This document shows positions 27,138 through 36,256 of a stretch of DNA of 64,000 nucleotides, in pieces. This DNA comes from Chryseosolibacter sp964532595 (GTDB taxonomy: Bacteria; Bacteroidota; Bacteroidia; Cytophagales; Cyclobacteriaceae), in assembly GCA_964532595.1 (NCBI GenBank), contig CAZHIQ010000001.1, positions 294,529 through 358,528 of the forward strand. Direction: 5' to 3'. The position numbers and the translations under genes were made by a program. Numbering within the stretch: the first letter of the stretch is position 1; each line of letters starts with the position of its first letter. The notes beneath the pieces are model-generated. The model saw only the letters and a program-made list of their open reading frames with translations, ran no database searches and was not told where the DNA came from.

Positions 27138-28229
27138 ATGAACAAACTACTTGTGCTCACCGGCGGCGGCGATTGTCCGGGATTGAACGCTGTGATCCGC
27201 GGAATACAAAAGCGGGCGGCACGCGAAAAAGGATGGGAAGTTTACGGGAGTCTCGAAGCGTTTAATGGCGTTATGCAGGATCCCCCCGAACTCGTTAAGC
27301 TCACCGCGTCCAAAACGGCCGGCATCCACGTTCGCGGAGGAACTATTCTTAAGACCACCAACAAGGGCAACCCGATGAGCTATCCGGTACCTCAGCCCGA
27401 CGGGACAGTCAAGTTTGTTGACCTTACCAAAGATCTCGCCACCCGTCTTGCCGACCTGGGCTTTGACGCGGTAATCAACATCGGCGGCGATGGATCGCAA
27501 AAGATATCGAAAGCGTTGTTTGACAAAGGTGTGCCTATCATCGGTGTACCGAAAACGATTGATAACGACCTGGCGGCGACAGATGTCACCTTTGGATTTC
27601 AGACTGCCGTGCAGATAGCGACCGACAGTTTCGATAAGCTGGTGACCACTGCTGAAAGTCATCACCGCGTCATGATCATGGAAGTGATGGGCCGTCACGC
27701 CGGGTGGATCGCTATTCACACCGCGATAGCCGGCGGCGCCGAAATTTGTCTGATCCCCGAGATTCCCTATGATATTGATAAGATTGTACGACGTATCAAC
27801 CTGCGCTATCGCAAAGGTAGGGGCTTTGCCAATATCGTCATTGCTGAAGGCGCTATGCCCCGCGAAGGAACAATCACCGCGCGCCAGGCGGAAGAAGGAG
27901 CTCATCATCCCCGGCTCGGAGGCGTTGCCTACGCACTATCGCAACAGTTGAAAGACGCCGGCTGTCAGGCAGAAATCAGAGAAACAGTACTGGGTCACGT
28001 GCAACGCGGCGGAAGTCCCGTAGCTTATGATCGGGTTCTGGCAAGCTTGTTTGGTGTCAAGGCGTTTGAAATGGTACTGGAAAGACAATTCGGCCGGATG
28101 GTCGCCTTGCGAAATAACGCGATTACCTCCGCTACCCTTGAGGAAGCAACGGAAGCATCAAACAATGTCGCCCCGGACTCTTTTCTCGTAAATGCAGCCC
28201 GCGGTCTCGGTATTGCGTTTGGCGATTGA
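27138..28229 (+). CDS. pfkA: 6-phosphofructokinase
   Basis: A 363-aa phosphofructokinase that phosphorylates fructose 6-phosphate in glycolysis. The nucleotide loop is GGGDCPGLNAVIRG (9-22); GGDGS at 116-120 has Gly where PPi-dependent enzymes usually have Asp, which points to ATP as donor. PKTIDNDL (138-145) carries the catalytic Asp142, and MEVMGRHAGWIA and GHVQRGGSP bind the sugar phosphate. It lies 112 bp before pgk on the same strand, forming a small glycolytic cluster. Confidence 0.93.
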   Translation: MNKLLVLTGGGDCPGLNAVIRGIQKRAAREKGWEVYGSLEAFNGVMQDPPELVKLTASKTAGIHVRGGTILKTTNKGNPMSYPVPQPDGTVKFVDLTKDLATRLADLGFDAVINIGGDGSQKISKALFDKGVPIIGVPKTIDNDLAATDVTFGFQTAVQIATDSFDKLVTTAESHHRVMIMEVMGRHAGWIAIHTAIAGGAEICLIPEIPYDIDKIVRRINLRYRKGRGFANIVIAEGAMPREGTITARQAEEGAHHPRLGGVAYALSQQLKDAGCQAEIRETVLGHVQRGGSPVAYDRVLASLFGVKAFEMVLERQFGRMVALRNNAITSATLEEATEASNNVAPDSFLVNAARGLGIAFGD

Positions 28230-28341
28230 AGCGTGGGTCGGGAAAATGACTTGCACGCTGTTCTTTTTGAACTGCAATTGATAACTTAGGGCCCGCTTAC
28301 ACCGTCGCGAATGCGACTCCCATTAATTCAATAACCCATTT

Positions 28342-29526
28342 ATGAAGACTATTAACGACATCAACTTCAAGGATAAGAAAGCACTTATTCGTGTTGACTT
28401 CAACGTACCGCTCGACAAGAACTTTCAAGTCACCGATGACAACCGCATCCGCGCCACTATTCCAACACTCAGGAAGATTCTTGCCGATGGAGGAAGTTGT
28501 ATTCTGATGTCGCACCTCGGTCGTCCTAAGACGGGGCCGGAAGAAAAATTCTCATTGAAGCATACCCTCACCGTGACCGAAAAACTATTGGGCACAACTG
28601 TTCAGTTTGCTAACGATTGCATTGGTGAAGAAGCGGTGCAGAAGGCGGCAAACCTTAAGCCCGGCGAAGTACTTCTCCTCGAGAACTTGCGTTTTTACAA
28701 AGAGGAAGAAAAAGGTGATCCCGCCTTCGCCGAGAAGCTTGCTGCATTGGGCGATGTATACGTCAATGACGCCTTTGGCACGGCGCACCGCGCTCATGCG
28801 TCGACCACCGTTGTTGCCCAGTTCGTTCAGGAAAAATGCGCGGGGCTGGTGATGGCTGCGGAGCTCAGTAACGCGAAGCGCGTACTCGAAACAGCGGAAG
28901 CGCCCTTTACCGCTATTATGGGCGGAGCTAAAATATCGGACAAGATCCTGATTATCGAACGCCTGCTCGAACAAGTCAATCACCTCATTATCGGAGGGGG
29001 CATGGCTTATACTTTCTTCAAAGCCCTGGGCGGAAACATCGGCAACTCCCTTGTGGAAGAAGATAAACTCGATCTGGCCAAGGAACTTATTCAGAAAGCC
29101 AAGGCCAGGAACGTGGAGTTGCACCTACCAGTGGATTCTGTGATTGCCGATAAGTTCGATGCGGAAGCGAATACTGATATCGCGCGTAACAACGCGATCC
29201 CTGATGGATGGATGGGCCTCGACATCGGTCCGGAGGCACAAGTCGTTTTCGGTAACGTCATCCGTGAGTCTAAAACAATCCTTTGGAACGGTCCTATGGG
29301 CGTATTCGAAATGGACAAATTTGCCTCCGGTACCAGGAAGGTTGCTGAAGCTGTTGTAGAAGCGACTCAGAAAGGTGCATTCTCATTGATCGGAGGCGGA
29401 GACTCAGCCGCAGCTGTGTCAAAGTTCGGATTCAACGACGACGTGAGCTACGTATCGACAGGGGGAGGTGCACTGCTGGAGTACTTCGAAGGGAAAGTAC
29501 TGCCCGGCGTGAAAGCACTCGACTAA
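28342..29526 (+). CDS. pgk: Phosphoglycerate kinase
   Basis: A 394-aa glycolytic kinase that makes ATP from 1,3-bisphosphoglycerate and ADP. The N-terminal domain shows ALIRVDFNVPLDK and the substrate-binding SHLGRPK. The C-terminal domain shows GGAKISDKI, GGGMAYTFFKALGG, LWNGPMGVFE and the nucleotide loop GGGDSAAAVSKFG, then YVSTGGGALLEYFEG. Length and order are standard. A strong terminator follows at 29649-29682. Confidence 0.97.
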   Translation: MKTINDINFKDKKALIRVDFNVPLDKNFQVTDDNRIRATIPTLRKILADGGSCILMSHLGRPKTGPEEKFSLKHTLTVTEKLLGTTVQFANDCIGEEAVQKAANLKPGEVLLLENLRFYKEEEKGDPAFAEKLAALGDVYVNDAFGTAHRAHASTTVVAQFVQEKCAGLVMAAELSNAKRVLETAEAPFTAIMGGAKISDKILIIERLLEQVNHLIIGGGMAYTFFKALGGNIGNSLVEEDKLDLAKELIQKAKARNVELHLPVDSVIADKFDAEANTDIARNNAIPDGWMGLDIGPEAQVVFGNVIRESKTILWNGPMGVFEMDKFASGTRKVAEAVVEATQKGAFSLIGGGDSAAAVSKFGFNDDVSYVSTGGGALLEYFEGKVLPGVKALD

Positions 29527-30015
29527 CCGCCCTGCAACAACACCTGATCGGTATCATTGTACCAATTGCATTCCCATCATTAGAAGGAACATACAAATAC
29601 CGATCAATAACGTAATCACCTTCCGTCGTATCATAGCGTGAAGATTATGAAAAGCAGCCGTCTATCAAGACGGCTGCTTTTCCTCCAACATGTCATCCTA
29701 CAGACACTGCATTTCTCTGTACTGCTATACCTAAGGAAATTACGTGCCAAAAATCAAAGCATACCGGTCAGTCTCTTTTATGACCGCATAAGTGCATATC
29801 GACGGGAAGTTTTTCTACAGTGTGTCAGCTCGGCTATCCACTCCACATGATGCGGCAGATAAGACGCGAAATAGTCTGTGCCCCAGACCAATAGACGTGT
29901 CGTTCAAGGCACATTCTCCCCCATTTGTCGAAGAAAAAAGCGCGCAAAAAATCCGGTGGCATGTTGTTTCAATATACCTGCGTAAGGGGAATTATGTGAA
30001 ACTAAACGCTTTTTT
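29527..30015. other. Intergenic region between pgk and the barrel protein
   Basis: A 489-bp stretch. It holds the pgk terminator at 29649-29682 and no convincing gene. Frames of 70-75 codons here run through the terminator or lack natural composition. A 26-codon hydrophobic frame on the minus strand (29554-29634) is too short to support. Confidence 0.6.
29649..29682 (+). terminator. Strong intrinsic terminator of pgk
   Basis: GAAAAGCAGCCGTC and GACGGCTGCTTTTC form a perfect 14-bp stem around a 6-nt loop (TATCAA). The arms end in A and T runs, so it can work in both directions. Confidence 0.9.
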
Positions 30016-30690
30016 ATGAAAAAGATCAGAAATCTGAGTTTGCTGGCCAGTGCAGTTGTATTGATGACGATGGCTTATTCCAGCGCTCAGGCTCAATATG
30101 CCCGGGCCGGTATCAAGGGGGGATTGAATCTCTCGAATCTGTATGTAGAGCGTCCTCATGACGATGAAGCCCGCGTCGGTTGGCATGCCGGAGTTTATGG
30201 ACAACTCTTCGCCAGTGAAGCATTCGCTATTCAACCGGAGGTGAACTACTCCACCAAGGGAACGGGAGTGACCCGTGTTGACGCCAACAGTGTACAATTC
30301 GATTCCAAGTTCAATCTGCAGTACATCGACATCCCGATTCTTGCGGTATTCAAGCTGGGCGACTTTGCAGAGATTCACGCCGGCGCGTATTGGGCTTACC
30401 TGCTTGGGGCGGAAATCAGCAATAACGACCGTATCCCAAACAACGAATTTCGAACCGTTGACCGGGACAATTTCGAAGATTGGGATTACGGATTAGTGGG
30501 TGGAATCGGTTTCAACTTAGGCGACGCGGCGCAACTGGGAGTTCGGTATAACTACGGTCTGAACAAAATTGCAGACTCTCCCGGGGCACGTCTTCTCTTC
30601 GGAGATTCAAAGAATCAGGTAGCCCAACTCTATCTCGCCTTCAACTTCGGAGGTAAATCGAATCGGACATCCGATGGATATGATTACTAG
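30016..30690 (+). CDS. Outer-membrane beta-barrel protein (porin-like)
   Basis: A 224-aa secreted protein with a clear signal peptide (MKKIRNLSLLASAVVLM...SSAQAQ). An eight-stranded-barrel-like domain of the common Bacteroidota outer-membrane family follows. Typical phrases are AGIKGGLNLSNLY, FAIQPEVNYSTKG, YIDIPILAVFKLG, GLVGGIGFNLGDAAQLGVRYNYGLN and a last strand VAQLYLAFNFGG. These proteins often rank among the abundant outer-membrane proteins, but the precise role is unknown. It is followed by a terminator and stands alone. Confidence 0.88.
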   Translation: MKKIRNLSLLASAVVLMTMAYSSAQAQYARAGIKGGLNLSNLYVERPHDDEARVGWHAGVYGQLFASEAFAIQPEVNYSTKGTGVTRVDANSVQFDSKFNLQYIDIPILAVFKLGDFAEIHAGAYWAYLLGAEISNNDRIPNNEFRTVDRDNFEDWDYGLVGGIGFNLGDAAQLGVRYNYGLNKIADSPGARLLFGDSKNQVAQLYLAFNFGGKSNRTSDGYDY

Positions 30691-30708
30691 AGTTTGAATC
30701 AAAAAAAA

Positions 30709-30738
30709 ACAAACCTGGCTAATAAGCCAGGTTTTTTT
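30709..30738 (+). terminator. Intrinsic terminator after the barrel protein
   Basis: AAACCTGGCT-AATA-AGCCAGGTTT followed by a run of T; a run of A precedes it, so it is bidirectional. It overlaps the last codons of the small minus-strand frame at 30719-30922. Confidence 0.9.
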
Positions 30739-30922
30739 GTCTTCTCACCGTACGGGACGGATACCGGGACACTTCCCGCACGCGGACGGGCCGAACAACA
30801 TCACTTTCCTCCACTTCTATCCGCGGAAAGAGCAGGCGAATTAAAAGGTAGGAGATGGATACGAACAGCACATAAGCTGATACCAACGACAGAACGATCA
30901 ACAGTATATCCATAGCAATCAT
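30719..30922 (-). CDS. Possible small single-helix membrane protein
   Basis: A 67-residue frame (MIAMDILLIVLSLVSAYVLF...) with one long N-terminal hydrophobic helix of about 28 residues and a basic/acidic cytoplasmic-like tail ending near RRQKNLAY. A purine-rich GAAGAA lies just before the start, which could also be the second ATG three codons later. The stop lies within the terminator hairpin, which is odd but workable. No family recognised. Confidence 0.45.
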   Translation of the reverse strand: MIAMDILLIVLSLVSAYVLFVSISYLLIRLLFPRIEVEESDVVRPVRVREVSRYPSRTVRRQKNLAY

Positions 30923-31116
30923 TTTTCTTCAAGCAGCAGAAAAATGGTGCCCGGCAATAACCGTCCGGAAAAGCCCCTTGGGTGCCGTTGAAAGTCTCCA
31001 CATACTCAGTAAGAAATTCCACACTCAGCGGCCTTATTCCGTAAACAACGTTCATTGCCGTTGCGGCGGGTGTGGGCATTCGTTTTTCTCCCTTCTGGTT
31101 GAACCAAATCAATTTT

Positions 31117-31269
31117 ATGAGTGATCTCCTGTACATCATTGCTGTTATCCTTATCATAGGATGGCTGCTGGGCGCCTTTGTATTCAGCCTGGGAAATATC
31201 ATCCATGTCCTGCTCGTGATTGCCATCATCGCAATCCTGCTTCGCCTGATTCGCGGAAGGAGTGTATAG
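31117..31269 (+). CDS. Lmo0937-family small membrane protein
   Basis: A 50-aa two-helix membrane protein. The start MSDLLYIIAVILIIGWLLGAF, then a Gly-Asn turn (SLGNIIH) and a second helix ending in LLRLIRG fit the lmo0937/DUF5670 family, which is widespread and often linked to general stress. The frame is open 15 codons upstream, but the ATG at 31117 gives the family-typical length. It stands alone, 107 bp before the histidine kinase. Confidence 0.75.
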   Translation: MSDLLYIIAVILIIGWLLGAFVFSLGNIIHVLLVIAIIAILLRLIRGRSV

Positions 31270-31376
31270 CGCTGACGAAAACTTTCCGCGCTAGTCGGGA
31301 AGAGTTTTTCGTCAATCGATGTTTCCATATTGTTGAATGGCCTAATTTCGTTATGTAATTAGCCGCCTATTGGCTC

Positions 31377-33881
31377 ATGGGATACATCAAAGACACTTTA
31401 CATCCGCGTTCGATCATCAGGAAGGTCCTGGCAGCCCTTCTGCTGGCCTTTATTGCCGTGATCGTAGCCCAGAGCATCAGCCGCTTTTCTTTTCGAGAGC
31501 TGGTCGGGACGGTCGAAGAGTTGTCGGCTCCGAACGAGAAGCTCAGCCTTCTCAACAGCATTTTTCATGAACTGACAGCGCTCGACCAGCTACAGCGAGC
31601 CGAGGCTATTACCAACCCGCGAAAGCCGTACGACTCCTTTCTCGATCAATCGGCTGAGCTCAATGGCCTTATCGACTCGCTGGCGGTGCTTGCGTGGGAT
31701 TCGCTCCAACACAACCGTCTGATGGAGATGAAGAACGTTCTCGCCCAGCGAAACAAACTCTTCTTCTCCTATCTGAAGGTAAAGGCGGAGATGCTCGACA
31801 ATCGCAAGTTTTCCGTTCAACTGGACACACTCGCCGCCATCCTTACCGACGAAGACATGGCGATCGACAGTAGCTTGATAACCACCCGTATCAAGACCAT
31901 CACTACTTATCTTCCGGATACCACCAGGATCAGAAAGAAGGAACACCGGTCATTCTTCCGACAGTTATTTGGCAAGAAGGAAGAGCCGAAACCCGACACG
32001 CCGCAGATACGGGTTGAAGAACATTACACTTACGATTTCGACACGCTGGCCACCGCGCGGCAAGTGGAAGCCCTGTTACAGGTAGAACGCATCATGCGCG
32101 AACTGGAAGCCGAACAACGCGCCCAGCAAAAACGCCTCGAACGACAGGAACTCGACCTGATTCAGGCTAACAGCGCATTTATCAGTCAGCTGTTGAATAT
32201 CCTCAACGAAGTCGAGAATGAAGAACTCGAACGAATGCGGCAGACGAATGTCCACGCGGTCGACGTCATGAATCAAAGCATGGCCCGGACTAACCTCCTG
32301 CTCATTATTTTCGGACTTTCCGCGGCCTTCTTTTTCTATCTGGTGTATATCGACGTAAGTCGAAGCAACTACTACAAAAAACAACTGGAAGCGGCTCGTG
32401 ATCGCGCTGAGGAACTGGGGCAGATAAAGCAGCGCTTTTTGGCAAACATGAGTCACGAAATCAGGACGCCTCTCCAATCGATTATCGGTTTTGCCGAACT
32501 ATTGAAGAACGACACGCAGCCGCGTCCCGAAGCCGCTAAAGCGATCCATAGCGCCTCCGAGCACCTCCTGCACATTGTCAACGAAGTGTTGGATTACAGC
32601 AGAATTTCCTCAGGTAACTTCACGCTTGACCGGGAGCCATTTGAATTAATCCCGTTAGTAAGAGAAGTGGAGTCAGCCATGCGCATGCAAGCCGAGCAAA
32701 AGCAATTAAACTTTATCCTTGATCTCGAAAAGGCTGCTGACCATACCCTGATTGGAGACCCTTTCCGACTTCGCCAAATACTTTACAACCTTCTCAGTAA
32801 TGCCGTAAAATTTACCAATCGCGGCTTCGTAAGGCTAGCGGTAAAAACACACGTTGAAGGCGACCGCGTCAGGTGTGTTTTTGTTGTCGCTGACTCAGGT
32901 ATCGGCATGACCCCCGACGAGTTGGAAAGGGTGTTCAATCAATTCGAGCAAGGTAATGCACAGATCACGCGGCAATACGGGGGCACCGGTCTCGGCCTCT
33001 CTATTGTCAAGTCGCTCGTTGACGCTCAAGGCGGCACCTTGGAGGTAGACAGCAAGCCCGGATACGGATCAACTTTCAGTGTCTCGGTTGAGTTTTCCAT
33101 CCACACAAGTAGTGACGGAGAAGAATCCGACGAACAAGCTGCGCCTACCCGGACGGTTAATGCCAGAGTTATCGTGGTCGATGACGATCCGCTTATCCTT
33201 CGCCTTTGTTCCCTCATCCTGGAGAAACACAATATCCCGCATAAGACCTTCCAGGATGCTAAGGCATGCCTGGAGGAAGATGCGTACGACCAGGAGACAA
33301 CTCACATCTTCCTCGATATTCGTATGCCGACGATCAATGGTATTGAGCTTTGCCACAGACTCAAGAAGATATACGGCGACGGCGTTCAATTCATCGCCCT
33401 TACCGCCCATGTACTGAAAGAGGAAAGGGAAAGTATCCTGGCCGAGGGATTTGATACCATCCTATCCAAACCCTTCCGCGAAAGCGAATTATTAAAAGTA
33501 CTTGAGATGGAAGATGACACCCCTTCGTCGACCGTCCTTCCAGATCTGTCAACGCTCCGTCAGATGACCTTGAACGACCAGGATCTTCTTCAATCAGTCA
33601 TTGCCCAGTTTATCGAGGAGACCGTCGAAGACCTTGCGACCCTTCGCACGTCAGTAGATAGCGGTGATGCGGGCGCCACACGAGAAATTATTCATCGTCT
33701 CGCCGGCCGTCTGTCACAGGTTGGCTTCAAACCAATGGGAAGTCGCTTCAGTGCCCTGGAGACGGCACTCGTCGGAGGCACGTCTGTCACAACCCTTCAG
33801 GCACAGATAGGAACTCTTATGGCTGAACTGGAGGAGCTAATGGCACAACTTCGTCTGGCGATCCCTGAGCATCTGAACTAA
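31377..33881 (+). CDS. Hybrid sensor histidine kinase with receiver and Hpt domains
   Basis: An 834-aa membrane phosphorelay protein. A first transmembrane helix lies near residues 15-35. An extracytoplasmic region of about 280 residues that is mostly charged helix and likely coiled-coil comes next, followed by a second helix (LLLIIFGLSAAFFFYLVYI). Then come HisKA with His360 (NMSHEIRTPLQ), a HATPase domain (NLLSNAVKF, DSGIGM, YGGTGLGLSI), a receiver with Asp647 (FLDIRMP) and Lys in SKPF, and a C-terminal Hpt domain with His773 (IIHRLAGR). All phospho-sites are intact. It converges with an NtrC-type regulator 20 bp away, a possible partner. Confidence 0.93.
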   Translation: MGYIKDTLHPRSIIRKVLAALLLAFIAVIVAQSISRFSFRELVGTVEELSAPNEKLSLLNSIFHELTALDQLQRAEAITNPRKPYDSFLDQSAELNGLIDSLAVLAWDSLQHNRLMEMKNVLAQRNKLFFSYLKVKAEMLDNRKFSVQLDTLAAILTDEDMAIDSSLITTRIKTITTYLPDTTRIRKKEHRSFFRQLFGKKEEPKPDTPQIRVEEHYTYDFDTLATARQVEALLQVERIMRELEAEQRAQQKRLERQELDLIQANSAFISQLLNILNEVENEELERMRQTNVHAVDVMNQSMARTNLLLIIFGLSAAFFFYLVYIDVSRSNYYKKQLEAARDRAEELGQIKQRFLANMSHEIRTPLQSIIGFAELLKNDTQPRPEAAKAIHSASEHLLHIVNEVLDYSRISSGNFTLDREPFELIPLVREVESAMRMQAEQKQLNFILDLEKAADHTLIGDPFRLRQILYNLLSNAVKFTNRGFVRLAVKTHVEGDRVRCVFVVADSGIGMTPDELERVFNQFEQGNAQITRQYGGTGLGLSIVKSLVDAQGGTLEVDSKPGYGSTFSVSVEFSIHTSSDGEESDEQAAPTRTVNARVIVVDDDPLILRLCSLILEKHNIPHKTFQDAKACLEEDAYDQETTHIFLDIRMPTINGIELCHRLKKIYGDGVQFIALTAHVLKEERESILAEGFDTILSKPFRESELLKVLEMEDDTPSSTVLPDLSTLRQMTLNDQDLLQSVIAQFIEETVEDLATLRTSVDSGDAGATREIIHRLAGRLSQVGFKPMGSRFSALETALVGGTSVTTLQAQIGTLMAELEELMAQLRLAIPEHLN

Positions 33882-33901
33882 CGCCGGATCGAGACTGCCC
33901 G

Positions 33902-35242
33902 TTACTCTATTCCGTACTTCTCCATCTTCAGGTAGAGCGTCTTTCGGTCGATGTTCAGGATACGAGCGGCTTTCGACTTGTTATAGCGAACTTCGCGGAG
34001 CGTTTTTAGAATCATCTCTTTCTCCTGAACCTCCTGCAGTGCCTTTAAGTCATAAACACCGGCAGTTTTCTCGCGCGTCTCCTTGAGGCGAATATTTTCC
34101 AGCATCTCGGGCGGAAGCGCAGCGGTAGTGACGATCTCTCCCTGAGTAAGAAGCACGGCACGTTTAACAACATTCCGCATCTCCCGCAGATTACCAGGCC
34201 AGTCATAACTTTCGAACAGCTCCATCACTTCGTCATCGAAAGCTTTGACCTTCCTATCGAGGTGACGATTAGCTTCTTCACGGAAGAAGTCGAGAAACTC
34301 ATGAAGGTCCTCGCCCCGATCCCGAAGCGCCGGCACTTTTAGTTTAAACTCGTTAAGGCGGTGATACAGATCTTCGCGGAACTCACCCTTCCGCACGCTC
34401 TCCGTAAGCTCGTCGTTGGTAGCGGTAATGATACGGACGTCGACTTTTACGGTGCGATTACTTCCGATGGGCTGAACCACCCGTTCCTGGAGAGCTCGCA
34501 GCAACTTCACCTGTACATCGTACGATAGATTACCGACTTCATCGAGGAAGATAGTGCCTTTGTGGGCGGCCTCAAATTGCCCTACCTTATCAGTAACGGC
34601 GCCGGTGAAGCTCCCTTTCACATGACCAAAGAGCTCGCTGCCGGCTAGCTCTTTCGAGAGAGCGCCGCAATCAACCGCGACAAAAGGCCCCTTTGAGCGC
34701 GGGCTCAACCGGTGAATAGTGCGGGCAATGTTTTCTTTCCCCGTACCGCTCTCCCCTTCAATCAACACTGACATATTGGTAGGCGCCACAAGGCGCACCA
34801 TGTTGTGAAGCTCCTGAGCAACGGGGCTGCTGCCTTCGACGTATGACGATGAAAATTCAGCAGCCGGGGCGCTTTCTTTCTCCGTGCGGGTAAGGGCCTG
34901 CTGAAGTATCATCAGCAACTCATCGGGGTTCACTGGTTTTGTTATGTATTCCAGTGCGCCCGACTTGATGGCCTTCACCGCTGTCCGGATGTCTGAAAAG
35001 CTGGTCATGATCACCACGGGAACGTGGGGCGACCGGCTTTTAAGTTCCACCAGGACGTCCATTCCGTTCATATCGGGCAATCGGTAATCGAGCAGGACGA
35101 AGTCGAAGGGTTTGGACTCAAACGTGCGAATGCCCTCCTTCCCCTTGTGCGTAATGGTTACCTGATGCCCTTTCCGCGTCAGAAAGCCTTCAAGTATGCG
35201 CGAAAATGTAAGATCGTCTTCAATCAGTAGAACAGAAGCCAT
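33902..35242 (-). CDS. NtrC-family sigma-54-dependent response regulator
   Basis: A 446-aa regulator with three domains: a receiver (acidic pair in LLIEDD, phospho-site Asp52 in LLDYRLP, Lys in TKPV), an AAA+ domain with Walker A GESGTGKE (163-170), and a C-terminal Fis-type helix-turn-helix (NKSKAARILNIDRKTLYLKM). The sigma-54 contact loop is GSFTGA (210-215) instead of GAFTGA, a frequent natural variant. It would switch on sigma-54 promoters. It is convergent with the hybrid kinase, which may phosphorylate it. Confidence 0.94.
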   Translation of the reverse strand: MASVLLIEDDLTFSRILEGFLTRKGHQVTITHKGKEGIRTFESKPFDFVLLDYRLPDMNGMDVLVELKSRSPHVPVVIMTSFSDIRTAVKAIKSGALEYITKPVNPDELLMILQQALTRTEKESAPAAEFSSSYVEGSSPVAQELHNMVRLVAPTNMSVLIEGESGTGKENIARTIHRLSPRSKGPFVAVDCGALSKELAGSELFGHVKGSFTGAVTDKVGQFEAAHKGTIFLDEVGNLSYDVQVKLLRALQERVVQPIGSNRTVKVDVRIITATNDELTESVRKGEFREDLYHRLNEFKLKVPALRDRGEDLHEFLDFFREEANRHLDRKVKAFDDEVMELFESYDWPGNLREMRNVVKRAVLLTQGEIVTTAALPPEMLENIRLKETREKTAGVYDLKALQEVQEKEMILKTLREVRYNKSKAARILNIDRKTLYLKMEKYGIE

Positions 35243-35263
35243 ATATGGGGCTGAAAATAAAAA

Positions 35264-35291
35264 GAAAAGCTGAAAATCCTTTCAGCTTTTC
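35264..35291 (-). terminator. Intrinsic terminator of the PepSY-like gene
   Basis: On the minus strand GAAAAGCTGAAA and TTTCAGCTTTTC form a 12-bp stem with a 4-nt loop, followed by TTTTTATTTT. It ends the transcript of the 35330-36082 gene just before the NtrC-type gene starts. Confidence 0.88.
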
Positions 35292-35329
35292 CCGATAGCA
35301 CGACATGTGTTTCGCTATCTGCAGTCCCC

Positions 35330-36082
35330 TTAAGGTGTTCCCCGATCCGTACCGGTTTGATCCGACTGTCCGGGGCGCTCAGGCGTTCCCGATTCAAGTG
35401 TGGGGTCGTTCTGACCAGCATCGTCACGCTGATAGCTTCCCTGATCCGGTTGCTGCGGTTGACCCGGTTGGTAGGGATTCTCCTGATTATAATCGCTGCT
35501 TTGTCCCGGATTGTTCTGTCCCGGATCCTGTTGACGGTCGGGCGATTGATAGTCGTTCGGAAGAGTCGGTTCTGGCTGATCCATACCGGGAGCATTCATG
35601 GGGTCGTTTTGCTGATACGGTTGCCCTTGTCCATCGGCAGGGCTATACGGAGCGCCCATTCCACTTTGGTCTTCCATTCCTTGAACCTCCTGACCATTCT
35701 GATCGAACCAAATGGTCTGCGTTTCAGCGCCGTTCTTCAATTCGATAACATAATACTCCTGATCTTCTCCGCTGCGGGCATTTATTCCTTCCTGGGGAAG
35801 TCCCATACTCGTTGTATCGGAAGATATCGCAGAAGGATCGCCTGTATACCTGAAGGCTCCGCTTATCAGCCATCCGCGGAACTCTTGTCCTTCAAGTTGC
35901 CGCTTCACTTCTTCCGGAAGTTCAGTAGCCGAGATCCGCTCCCGATCTTGTTGTTGTGTCATGGACTGTCCGGGATACTGCGTCTGTGGTTCAGTCCGGT
36001 ATTGATACGACGTTGTGTCTTGTGCAGAGAGAACAACCACTCCTCCGAACATACACGTCAGGGCAAACATTATTTTTTTCAT
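35330..36082 (-). CDS. Secreted protein with PepSY-like domain and Pro/Gln/Asp-rich tail
   Basis: A 250-aa exported protein. The signal peptide (MKKIMFALTCMFGGVVVLSAQ) is followed by a short linker. A PepSY-like domain (about residues 50-135) is suggested by ELPEEVKRQLEG, GWLISGAFRY, YYVIELKNGAETQTIWFDQNGQEV. The last ~110 residues are a disordered tail of Pro, Gln, Asp, Asn and Gly, as in hydrophilic surface or periplasmic linkers. The start at 36082 is chosen for the signal peptide. The function is unknown. Confidence 0.75.
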   Translation of the reverse strand: MKKIMFALTCMFGGVVVLSAQDTTSYQYRTEPQTQYPGQSMTQQQDRERISATELPEEVKRQLEGQEFRGWLISGAFRYTGDPSAISSDTTSMGLPQEGINARSGEDQEYYVIELKNGAETQTIWFDQNGQEVQGMEDQSGMGAPYSPADGQGQPYQQNDPMNAPGMDQPEPTLPNDYQSPDRQQDPGQNNPGQSSDYNQENPYQPGQPQQPDQGSYQRDDAGQNDPTLESGTPERPGQSDQTGTDRGTP

Positions 36083-36256
36083 CGCTTTGATTTTTTGATT
36101 GAACATTTAAGCGCTTGCAAGCCGAATAATGTGCCCGTGCATAAACATCACTTTGATGCAATTGACATTCAACAGGTTAATGATGAACCAGCACTATAGT
36201 CGACGCCAAAGTGTTGAATGATTCTACAGATGATGGGAAAAAAGAACCGCGTGCTA

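Noticed and set aside
29554..29634. 26-codon hydrophobic frame on the minus strand downstream of pgk
   Set aside because: Basic start and hydrophobic body look like a tiny membrane peptide, but it is too short, has no ribosome site or promoter, and no partner gene.
29638..29850. 70-codon frame after pgk
   Set aside because: Its first codons are the arms of a perfect terminator hairpin.
30801..31328. 175-codon minus-strand frame
   Set aside because: It is antisense to the lmo0937-type gene and contains the small membrane frame in another phase; composition is shadow-like.
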